Shown here in pieces: positions 1 through 5,074 of a stretch of DNA of 6,488 nucleotides; position 1 is the first letter of the stretch, and each line of letters begins with the position of its first letter. Source of the stretch: Thermoproteota archaeon (GTDB lineage Archaea > Korarchaeota > Korarchaeia > Korarchaeales > Korarchaeaceae); contig QMVZ01000095.1 in NCBI GenBank assembly GCA_003661365.1, forward strand, positions 1-6,488, given 5' to 3'. Below the pieces are notes generated by a model that did not search any database, was not told the DNA's origin, and saw only the letters and a list, made by a program, of their open reading frames with translations. The position numbers and the translations under genes were made by a program.

Positions 1-1033
1 AATTCTTCCGAGAACAGTCAGATGGGAAGATGGAAGGGTTATCCTAATAGACCAGACGAAGCTACCTGAAGAGCTTACTTTCATAGAATGTGAAGATGTA
101 GAATGCGTTGCTAGAGCGATAGAGGAGATGAAAGTAAGAGGAGCCCCAGCAATAGGAGCCACCGCCGCTTATGGGTTGGCCTTGGTTGCCCACCACTTTA
201 GAGCGAGGGACGAAAGTAAATTTCTTTCAGAATTAGAAAAGGCCGCAGAAAGGCTTAGAAGAACTAGGCCTACAGCAGTAAACCTGTTTTGGGCTATTGA
301 AAGGGTGATGAAGGCAGCTAAAGCCGAGAGTAATCTTGAAAGTATGAAGAGAAGAGTTATTGAGGAGGCTCTCAGGATAGGAGAGGAGGATGTTGAATCA
401 AACAGGAGAATAGGAGAACACGGCCAAGAACTCATTCAAGATGGGCAGACCATCATGACGATTTGTAATGCTGGAAGTTTGGCCACTGTGCATCTTGGAA
501 CAGTCTTAGCTCCTATTTACTTGGCTTGGGAAAAGGGCAAGAAGATCAGGGTAATTGCCTTGGAGACTAGACCAGTTTTACAAGGTGCCAGACTAACTGC
601 TTTTGAGCTACATTATGCTGGCATACCAGTTACTTTGATAGTGGATGGGGCCCCAGGCTACGTCATGAAAGAAGTAGGAGTTGATCTCGTGCTAGTTGGG
701 GCTGATAGGATACTTAGCGACGGAACCGTATATAACAAGATTGGAACCTATAATCTGGCGATTATAGCAAAGGAGCACAATGTTCCTTTCTACTCAGTTG
801 CTCCTACTTCCACCTTTGATCTAAAATCTAAGAGAGAAGATGTAGTAATAGAACAAAGAAACCCAGCGGAAATTAGGGAAATAAAAGGAGTTAAGATCGC
901 TCCTTCTGGTGTGAACGTATTAAACCCAGCATTTGACATGACTCCACCCGAGTATTTAACAGGCATTCTTACGGAAAAAGGGATTTTGAGACCTCCTTTC
1001 AAGAAGTCAATAGCTAAACTATTTGACCTATAG
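1..1033 (+). CDS. mtnA: MtnA-type methylthioribose-1-phosphate isomerase, 5'-truncated by window edge
   Basis: Predicted to isomerise the aldose 5-methylthioribose 1-phosphate to methylthioribulose 1-phosphate in methionine/methylthioadenosine salvage (cytosolic, eIF2B-like fold). The reading frame is open from base 2 without an upstream ATG, giving 343 visible residues. The first visible ones (ILPRTVRWEDGRVILIDQT) match the MtnA N-terminus, so the ATG at 128 is internal and the true start lies left of the window. Seen in order: substrate-site RGAPAIG at visible residues 46-52, RPTAVNLFWAI near 89-99, CNAGSLAT with the catalytic Cys at 155, ETRPVLQGARLTA, GADRI with the catalytic Asp at 235, NKIGTY at 245, and the C-terminal NPAFDMTP and PPF. 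The 80-residue Cys-Asp spacing equals that of Bacillus MtnA (C160/D240). The residue before the catalytic Cys is Ile where His is common. Ribose-1,5-bisphosphate isomerase is a related alternative, but the motifs favour MtnA. Archaeal members may use other substrates. Confidence 0.92.
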   Translation, partial: ILPRTVRWEDGRVILIDQTKLPEELTFIECEDVECVARAIEEMKVRGAPAIGATAAYGLALVAHHFRARDESKFLSELEKAAERLRRTRPTAVNLFWAIERVMKAAKAESNLESMKRRVIEEALRIGEEDVESNRRIGEHGQELIQDGQTIMTICNAGSLATVHLGTVLAPIYLAWEKGKKIRVIALETRPVLQGARLTAFELHYAGIPVTLIVDGAPGYVMKEVGVDLVLVGADRILSDGTVYNKIGTYNLAIIAKEHNVPFYSVAPTSTFDLKSKREDVVIEQRNPAEIREIKGVKIAPSGVNVLNPAFDMTPPEYLTGILTEKGILRPPFKKSIAKLFDL

Positions 1034-1067
1034 GTTTCTATCAAAGCCATAACATGAAACATAGATC

Positions 1068-1514
1068 TTAGCAGTCCCGCTTCAAATAATCCATTACTAT
1101 TGCTGGGCAAATCCTCTTAACCCCAGGAAGCCTTGATATTTCCTCGATAATCTCCGACATCTCATCCCCGCTTTTTGCCCAGATCTCAACCATTATTGCG
1201 TGATCACCGGTTGTAACACAAACGGATTTTGCGTATGGCTTCTTGGCGATTTCCTGGGCAACTACCAATAAATTCTCTGACTCAACATCTATGCCTGTGA
1301 GAGACACCACATCGTATCCAAGCGCTTTAGGGTTAATTTTGGCCGAATAGCCTAACAACACGCCCATTTTTTCAAGTTTAGACACTCTTTTTCTAACTGC
1401 GACATCGCTTATTCCCAGCTCCTTAGCTATATCTGAGAGAGAAGTTCTGGCGTTCTCCATCAACATCCTTACGATGATGTGGTCCTTTTCGTCTATCTTT
1501 CCCTTCGTAACCAT
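1068..1514 (-). CDS. Lrp/AsnC-family transcriptional regulator
   Basis: A 148-residue DNA-binding regulator of the feast/famine type, close to the usual family length. Residues 7-55 form a winged helix-turn-helix (IDEKD start, then LSDIAKELGISDVAVRKRV and KLEKMGVL). Residues about 67-143 form the RAM/ligand-binding αβ domain, with GYDVVSLTGIDVE, TTGDHAIMVE and the final LPGVKRICPAIVMDY strand. Proteins of this family dimerise and often form octamers, usually bind amino acids, and in archaea can repress or activate. The ATG at 1514 is preceded by AAGGAG seven bases upstream (1527-1522), which supports this start. The gene lies on the same strand as the rubrerythrin operon, 124 bases behind rubredoxin, but has its own promoter candidate and so is probably a separate unit. 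It is convergent with mtnA across 34 bases. The target genes and the ligand cannot be told from sequence. Confidence 0.93.
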   Translation of the reverse strand: MVTKGKIDEKDHIIVRMLMENARTSLSDIAKELGISDVAVRKRVSKLEKMGVLLGYSAKINPKALGYDVVSLTGIDVESENLLVVAQEIAKKPYAKSVCVTTGDHAIMVEIWAKSGDEMSEIIEEISRLPGVKRICPAIVMDYLKRDC

Positions 1515-1558
1515 ACCTGCTCTCCTTGTGAGATTTTTCTAACTAATAAAGCTGACTT
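1515..1558 (-). promoter_or_regulatory. Candidate promoter and ribosome binding site of the Lrp-family gene
   Basis: On the minus strand, TTTATTAG at 1550-1543 is a TATA-like element about 30 bases before the ATG. It would place transcription start only a few bases before the AAGGAG ribosome binding site (1527-1522). A short leader of this kind is normal in archaea. The TATA match is imperfect and the surrounding DNA is AT-rich, so other positions are possible. Confidence 0.4.
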
Positions 1559-1608
1559 TTACACCAATAGGTATTTGATTTATGGAATTTTTATGATAGA
1601 AATTAGAA

Positions 1609-1638
1609 CCTCTTTCTACAAAAAGAAAAGAGGGAGGG
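1609..1638 (-). terminator. Candidate terminator of the rubrerythrin-SOR-rubredoxin operon
   Basis: Immediately after the rubredoxin stop, the minus strand reads a pyrimidine tract ending CTCTTTTCTTTTTG (1633-1620). T-rich tracts of this kind terminate archaeal RNA polymerase. A perfect 7-bp inverted repeat, CCTCTTT at 1609-1615 with AAAGAGG at 1627-1633 (11-base loop), overlaps the tract and could form a weak hairpin. The T-tract is the stronger evidence; the hairpin may be incidental. Confidence 0.5.
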
Positions 1639-1800
1639 TCAGGAAATCTTCTCGAACGCATCTTTAGAGGCTCCGCAATAAGGACAGACCCAATCTTTGG
1701 GCAAGTCCTCAAAAGAGGTTCCTGCAGGAATATCTCCCTCCAGATATCCCTTCTCTTCATCATATACAAATCCGCAAACAGTGCAGCGCCACTTAGCCAT
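1639..1800 (-). CDS. Rubredoxin (53 aa)
   Basis: A small electron carrier with one iron bound by four cysteines; it passes electrons to superoxide reductase and rubrerythrin. The ATG at 1800 opens a 53-residue frame starting MAKWRCTVCGFVYDEEKG and stopping with TGA at 1639-1641. The Fe(SCys)4 ligands are C6 and C9 (CTVCG) and C39 and C42 (CPYCG). The surrounding family pattern is intact, with IPAGTSFEDLPKDWVCP and a terminal KDAFEKIS. Length matches classical rubredoxins. It is the last gene of the rubrerythrin operon, only four bases after the SOR stop, with no strong ribosome binding site of its own (AGTGGGATGAATAA precedes it), so translation is probably coupled to SOR. An NAD(P)H:rubredoxin oxidoreductase to reduce it is not in this window. 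Confidence 0.97.
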   Translation of the reverse strand: MAKWRCTVCGFVYDEEKGYLEGDIPAGTSFEDLPKDWVCPYCGASKDAFEKIS

Positions 1801-1804
1801 TTAT

Positions 1805-2179
1805 TCATCCCACTTCAATCCTCTTGCTCGCTTCCCAGAGACCATGAAGGTTACAGTACTCTATCACATGGAGTGTTGAGGACTTTTTTAGCTTCATCTT
1901 GAATTTGACGTTTGGCTCTCCATATGCTGGACCTAAGTCAAATGTAGCTACATGTATTGGGTTGAAAGGTCTATCATCCTCCCTTGCGTAAACCTGTATC
2001 CACTTTATGTGGTGCTCTATGGTGTTTGGATGAGGAACCTCTTTACCTACTACCACTGTAACCTCAAATGTCTCTTCGGGGCCTACTTTATCGGGCGCAT
2101 CAATGAACGGAGTGTGCTTTTCGCCTAGAACCTTCTCCTCCTTTTCTTTTGTATAAATTAGGTCTCCAAGTCTTCCCAA
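1805..2179 (-). CDS. Superoxide reductase (one-iron, neelaredoxin type)
   Basis: Reduces superoxide to hydrogen peroxide without releasing oxygen, using electrons from rubredoxin; typical of anaerobes. The protein is 124 residues, the same length as the Pyrococcus furiosus enzyme as I recall it. The catalytic iron ligands are visible: GEKH with E20 and H22, HPNTIEHH with H50 and H56, and YCNLHG with C109 and H112. There is no N-terminal CxxC desulforedoxin domain, so this is the single-iron class and not a two-iron desulfoferrodoxin. The start is TTG at 2179: no ATG lies in frame upstream, an in-frame TGA at 2191-2189 closes the frame, and a strong GAGGTGAT site precedes the TTG. It lies 38 bases after rubrerythrin and 4 bases before rubredoxin. 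The peroxide it makes is the natural substrate of rubrerythrin. Confidence 0.97.
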   Translation of the reverse strand: MGRLGDLIYTKEKEEKVLGEKHTPFIDAPDKVGPEETFEVTVVVGKEVPHPNTIEHHIKWIQVYAREDDRPFNPIHVATFDLGPAYGEPNVKFKMKLKKSSTLHVIEYCNLHGLWEASKRIEVG

Positions 2180-2182
2180 ATG

Positions 2183-2190
2183 ATCACCTC
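2183..2190 (-). promoter_or_regulatory. Strong ribosome binding site fixing the TTG start of SOR
   Basis: GAGGTGAT (minus strand, 2190-2183) is a full match to the complement of the archaeal 16S rRNA 3' end (AUCACCUC). It sits three bases before TTG at 2179, or five counted from the GGTG core. This decides the non-ATG start of superoxide reductase. Confidence 0.8.
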
Positions 2191-2217
2191 ACACTTTTTT
2201 CTTTACATGTTCTCGAA

Positions 2218-2721
2218 TTAGAACTCCTTGAATTTCTCCCTTGGAAGACCGCAAACAGGACATCGCTCAGGAGGCTCCCCTTCTACGGTGTATCCACACT
2301 TAGGACAAATGTAAATCTTCCTAATTTCGATATCTTTACCTTCTATTACCGTTTGTTTTGCCTTTGAATAAAGTGCTGCGTGAATTTTCTCAGCTTCTAA
2401 TGCGTACTTAGTGCTTCTCTCTGCTCCCTTTTCACCTTGCATCTTTGCGGTGTTGTTATAAACTGGATACATCTCTTGAACTTCATATGTCTCCCCCTCG
2501 ATTGCAGCCTGTAAGTTATCTTTTGTGACTCCCACCATACCGAGTTCTTTTAGGTGATTTCTTGCGTGCACGTATTCAGCATAGGCAATCGCTCTGAAAA
2601 GTCTAGCTATGTTTTTTAACCCTTCTTCCTCTGCTTTTTCTGCAAAAATAAGGTATTTCATGTGAGCCTGGCTTTCACCAGAAAACGCTGCTTTCAGAAA
2701 CTCCTCAGTCATCTTTTTCAT
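2218..2721 (-). CDS. rbr: Rubrerythrin
   Basis: A di-iron peroxidase that reduces hydrogen peroxide to water with electrons from rubredoxin. The 167-residue protein has an N-terminal ferritin-like four-helix domain (about 4-125) and a C-terminal rubredoxin-like domain (about 135-167). The di-iron ligands appear as E16 (GESQAH), E49/H52 (AEYVH), E77/E80 (EGETYE) and E111/H114 (EKIH), matching the ExxH and ExxE pairs of characterised rubrerythrins. The FeCys4 ligands are C139/C142 (CPKCG) and C154/C157 (CPVCG). The ferritin domain precedes the rubredoxin domain, the classical order. The ATG at 2721 has an AGGTGA site four bases upstream; a second ATG at codon 4 is less well spaced. It is the first gene of the operon with SOR and rubredoxin and is the closest to a strong TATA box. 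Confidence 0.97.
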   Translation of the reverse strand: MKKMTEEFLKAAFSGESQAHMKYLIFAEKAEEEGLKNIARLFRAIAYAEYVHARNHLKELGMVGVTKDNLQAAIEGETYEVQEMYPVYNNTAKMQGEKGAERSTKYALEAEKIHAALYSKAKQTVIEGKDIEIRKIYICPKCGYTVEGEPPERCPVCGLPREKFKEF

Positions 2722-2762
2722 AATGTCACCTATTATTTACCGACTTGAGAATATATAAGGTT
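2722..2762 (-). promoter_or_regulatory. Promoter of the rubrerythrin operon
   Basis: On the minus strand, CCTTATATATTCT (2761-2749) contains a near-ideal archaeal TATA box (TTATATAT, 2758-2751) with a purine-rich AGATTAA just upstream as a possible BRE. It predicts transcription start near 2730, just at the AGGTGA ribosome binding site (2731-2726) of rubrerythrin. No clear operator dyad is visible between TATA box and start. Confidence 0.72.
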
Positions 2763-2850
2763 AATCTTCTGAACTGAAATAGTTGGCAGGCCTAATACAA
2801 TGCATTCGCCGAAAAATTAGATAGTCTAGTCCAATGGCCCTTTGACCCGG

Positions 2851-2876
2851 TAAAAATAGAGAAGATGGAAAGGACA
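2851..2876 (-). terminator. Possible terminator downstream of the GIY-YIG/HAD gene
   Basis: About 30-55 bases after the stop codon, the minus strand is pyrimidine-rich and ends in CTATTTTTA (2859-2851), which could serve as an archaeal T-tract terminator. No stable GC-rich hairpin precedes it. The rest of the stretch to the rubrerythrin promoter shows no RNA gene that I recognise. Confidence 0.3.
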
Positions 2877-2880
2877 TTTA

Positions 2881-2893
2881 TCTAACGGTTAGA
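2881..2893. repeat. 13-bp perfect palindrome TCTAAC-G-GTTAGA
   Basis: TCTAAC and GTTAGA are exact inverted copies around a single G, centred 20 bases beyond the stop codon of the GIY-YIG/HAD gene and 166 bases before the start of rubrerythrin. The symmetry is that of a small dimeric-regulator operator, but it lies well upstream of the TATA box and could be chance or a short 3' hairpin. Confidence 0.4.
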
Positions 2894-2906
2894 CAATCCC
2901 AATGGC

Positions 2907-4007
2907 TCATAAAACGAATCTTAATATGTTCTTTAGGTTAAAAAGCGAGTTAATCACTGGAACACCAATTGGTCCAGAAAAGTCCCGCCTTTTGCTTTCT
3001 AAAAAGAGAATAGACCTTAATCCCACGCTCAGAGGGATCTTTACGTCTGTATGATAGCAATCTCCCACAAAAATGGAATCCTCCTTTTTCAGATCAAGCA
3101 AAGATAACATCTGCTCGTAAGAGTTAGGATTAACCTTGTTTAAGTCTAAGTCTTCGCTGTATACTCTGTCTTCTATCATTTCGAGTAAATTAGTCGATAG
3201 AAGTTTTGCCTCTTGCCACCTTCTTATCCCATCAGAAAAGATGAAGACTTTAACTCCAGAATTTCTCAGCCAAGTTAGGACCTCTTTCGCCCCTTCAACG
3301 ACTTTTAAGTTATCTAACACGAGTTTCCAATATTCCTCCTCGAGGGAACTAGGTTTTACATCGATCTTTAGTTGTCTGATTAGATCAGCAAATATGGGTG
3401 TCTTTCTATATCTCTCTGGGGACTCAGGATACTTTTCATATCTTGCCTGTTTAATTGAGTTGTAAGCTCTTAGGAAAACTTTCGGATCTTTCTTGTACTT
3501 CTTACCTAAGATAACCAATGCCATATCTCTTGCATCGTTGTATTTCACTAACGTATTGTCGAGATCGAATATAACGTATTTTACCCTCTCTAAAAATCCG
3601 TGACCTCCACCCAACTCGATAAAAGCATACTCCAACTCAATTCTGACTTCTTCTAGGGATTTACCCATGAAGAAAAGGTGAGAAGGGCAGTTACAATCGC
3701 TGCATCCAAAGGAGGGTATGGGACGTCCTTTTATAAGATGGGCGAGCCTATGTTCTTCCTCTTTATCTCTAGTCTCCCTATATATTGCGGTCATAGGAAT
3801 GAAGTTAGGATAGGAAACTAGGTAATCAATGTGCCATCTAACCCTCTTATCTTTAGTGAAATGCCTCTCTACCCTTTTCTCGAGGTTCGTCATAGCTGAG
3901 CCTACGTAAGCGTAATATCCTTCCTTGAAGCTGATACGTCCAAGAGATCCTATTCTTACATCTGAATCTGTTGTAAGCTTGCCTATCAGACAGTAAATCC
4001 CTCTCAA
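2907..4007 (-). CDS. Fusion protein: GIY-YIG (DUF123) nuclease domain plus HAD phosphatase domain
   Basis: A 366-residue two-domain protein. Residues 1 to about 115 are a DUF123-type GIY-YIG domain: GIY at 3-5, YVG at 34-36 (YYAYVGSA), ERH with R48/H49, WHIDYL at 58-63, conserved E85, and a Cys/His cluster C102, C105, C107, H110 in FGCSDCNCPSHLFF. Residues about 142-366 are a HAD hydrolase: motif I DLDNT (D148, D150), motif II FSDG (S258), likely motif III K291, and motif IV GDCYHTD (D316, D321). The roughly 110 residues between motifs I and II form a C1-type helical cap, as in phosphoglycolate phosphatase or YjjG-like nucleotidases. Both active sites look intact. The start is TTG at 4007, preceded by AAGGA seven bases upstream and 12 bases after the glyoxylate reductase stop. 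GIY-YIG domains cut DNA in several repair and mobile systems; the DUF123 substrate is not well established and the HAD substrate is unknown. Confidence 0.9.
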   Translation of the reverse strand: MRGIYCLIGKLTTDSDVRIGSLGRISFKEGYYAYVGSAMTNLEKRVERHFTKDKRVRWHIDYLVSYPNFIPMTAIYRETRDKEEEHRLAHLIKGRPIPSFGCSDCNCPSHLFFMGKSLEEVRIELEYAFIELGGGHGFLERVKYVIFDLDNTLVKYNDARDMALVILGKKYKKDPKVFLRAYNSIKQARYEKYPESPERYRKTPIFADLIRQLKIDVKPSSLEEEYWKLVLDNLKVVEGAKEVLTWLRNSGVKVFIFSDGIRRWQEAKLLSTNLLEMIEDRVYSEDLDLNKVNPNSYEQMLSLLDLKKEDSIFVGDCYHTDVKIPLSVGLRSILFLESKRRDFSGPIGVPVINSLFNLKNILRFVL

Positions 4008-4019
4008 CCTAAAGTCCTT
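4008..4019 (-). promoter_or_regulatory. Ribosome binding site deciding the TTG start of the fusion gene
   Basis: The 12 bases between the TAG of glyoxylate reductase and TTG at 4007 read AAGGACTTTAGG on the minus strand. AAGGA (4019-4015) is a partial Shine-Dalgarno match at seven-base spacing. The start is also supported because the GIY motif must lie at the very N-terminus. No room exists for a promoter, so the two genes are probably co-transcribed. Confidence 0.55.
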
Positions 4020-5015
4020 CTAAAAGCCTGGAGGTCTAACCTTCATTACATCTGGGTTGACAAGCGTTGGTGGTTTCTTTCCCTCCTTAAACGCTATCAA
4101 ATTCTCTGCTACTATCTCAGCCATCCTAGATCTGGTCTCTAGGCTTGCGCTAGCTATGTGAGGGGCTACTACAACATTATCTAATTCTAGAAGAGGGTTG
4201 TCAGGGGGCGTCGGTTCTTTGTAGAAGACGTCAAGGGCAGCTCCAGCAATCCAACCCTCTTTTAAGGCTTTTATCAATGCTTTCTCATCAATAACTTTTC
4301 CTCTGGAAGTATTTACGAGATAAGCTGTCGGTTTCATGAGCTTAAGTTCCCTTTCCCCTATTAGATCCTTTGTCTCAGGGGTTAAAGGGACGTGAAGGGT
4401 CACGAAGTCAGATTCCCTCAGGAGAGTATCCATGTCAACGTACTTTATTCCCAACTCCTTTTCCAAATCCTCTCTTCTGAAAACATCGTAATACAGGATC
4501 CTCATGTTAAAGCCTTTAGCTCTGCGTGCAACAGCTGAGCCTATCCTGCCCAGACCTATTATACCTAGAGTTGCTCCGTAAAGATCCGTGCCAAGGAAGT
4601 AAAGAGGATGCCAACCTACCTTCCACTTGCCCTGCCTTATGTACTTATCAGCTTCAACAACTCTCCTAGCAATAGCCATCATCAAAGCCATAGTAAAATC
4701 AGCTACCGTCTCTGTAAGCACTCCTGGAGTGTTTGTAACGTATATTCCTCTCTCTGTTGCGGCTTTAACATCTATATTGTCGTAGCCTACAGCATATTGG
4801 GATATTATCCTCAGTCTTGGTGCGGCATCCATAACTTCTGCATCTATTGGGTCCGTTAACAAAGGAACTAAAGCGTCAACATCCTTAACTCTCTCTATTA
4901 TAACTTCCTTTGGAGGAGGAGCTTCTTCTGGCCATAGATCAACTTCAAAATGCTCCTTTATTTTATTTAATCCCCTTTCAGGGATTTCTCTAGTCATAAA
5001 GAGCTTAGGCTTCAT
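4020..5015 (-). CDS. gyaR: Glyoxylate/hydroxypyruvate reductase (D-2-hydroxyacid dehydrogenase family)
   Basis: Predicted to reduce glyoxylate to glycolate (and possibly hydroxypyruvate to D-glycerate) with NAD(P)H. The 331-residue protein has the family's split catalytic domain and central Rossmann fold. The nucleotide loop is GLGRIG at 154-159. The catalytic triad is R239 (NTSRG), E267 (YKEP) and H286 (APHIAS). The substrate-binding loop shows QYAVGYDNID at 73-82 and the GWHPLYFLG segment typical of archaeal glyoxylate reductases. Asp177 at the end of the second β-strand (LYYD) suggests preference for NADH over NADPH. The ATG at 5015 fits the family N-terminus (MKPKLFMTREIPERG), although its upstream GTGGGAT is a weak ribosome site. 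It follows ogg by 59 bases and precedes the nuclease/HAD fusion by 12. Other D-2-hydroxyacid substrates cannot be ruled out. Confidence 0.9.
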   Translation of the reverse strand: MKPKLFMTREIPERGLNKIKEHFEVDLWPEEAPPPKEVIIERVKDVDALVPLLTDPIDAEVMDAAPRLRIISQYAVGYDNIDVKAATERGIYVTNTPGVLTETVADFTMALMMAIARRVVEADKYIRQGKWKVGWHPLYFLGTDLYGATLGIIGLGRIGSAVARRAKGFNMRILYYDVFRREDLEKELGIKYVDMDTLLRESDFVTLHVPLTPETKDLIGERELKLMKPTAYLVNTSRGKVIDEKALIKALKEGWIAGAALDVFYKEPTPPDNPLLELDNVVVAPHIASASLETRSRMAEIVAENLIAFKEGKKPPTLVNPDVMKVRPPGF

Positions 5016-5056
5016 GCTTATCCCACTACATTAATGGAAGATTCCCTAAAAAGTAG
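5016..5056 (-). promoter_or_regulatory. Weak promoter candidate before glyoxylate reductase
   Basis: ACTTTTTAGGG on the minus strand (5054-5044) is a poor TATA-like element at a sensible distance from the ATG at 5015. It may allow separate transcription of the glyoxylate reductase and fusion genes, or the three genes from ogg onward may share one transcript. Sequence alone does not settle this. Confidence 0.25.
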
Positions 5057-5074
5057 TAGCCCAAGCAAGTGAAA

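Noticed and set aside
128..1033. Treating the ATG at 128 as the true start of the MtnA-type gene.
   Set aside because: The same frame continues upstream to the window edge with residues that match the family N-terminus, so the gene is cut by the window and does not start internally.
1539..1808. A minus-strand open frame covering rubredoxin in another phase.
   Set aside because: The overlapping frame 1800-1639 encodes an unmistakable rubredoxin, so the longer frame is a shadow.
2761..2877. A 38-codon minus-strand frame starting MSFPSSLFLPG in the gap before rubrerythrin.
   Set aside because: It has no ribosome binding site, its composition is not protein-like, it overlaps the rubrerythrin TATA region, and nothing about it is recognisable.
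2732..2906. A tRNA or box C/D small RNA in the 2732-2906 gap.
   Set aside because: No cloverleaf, TΨC arm, or paired C (RUGAUGA) and D (CUGA) boxes at usable spacing could be found on either strand.
3136..3465. A plus-strand open frame of 109 codons opposite the HAD domain.
   Set aside because: It is antisense to the intact HAD motifs and has no support of its own.
3590..3610. A frameshift or assembly artefact joining the nuclease and HAD genes.
   Set aside because: Both domains are in one uninterrupted frame with a plausible linker helix (116-133), and no homopolymer sits at the junction other than a short TTTTT. It remains possible but is not the simplest reading.
4608..4859. A plus-strand open frame opposite glyoxylate reductase.
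   Set aside because: It is antisense to a well-conserved coding region, has no family features and is rich in Ser, Tyr and Cys as expected of a shadow.
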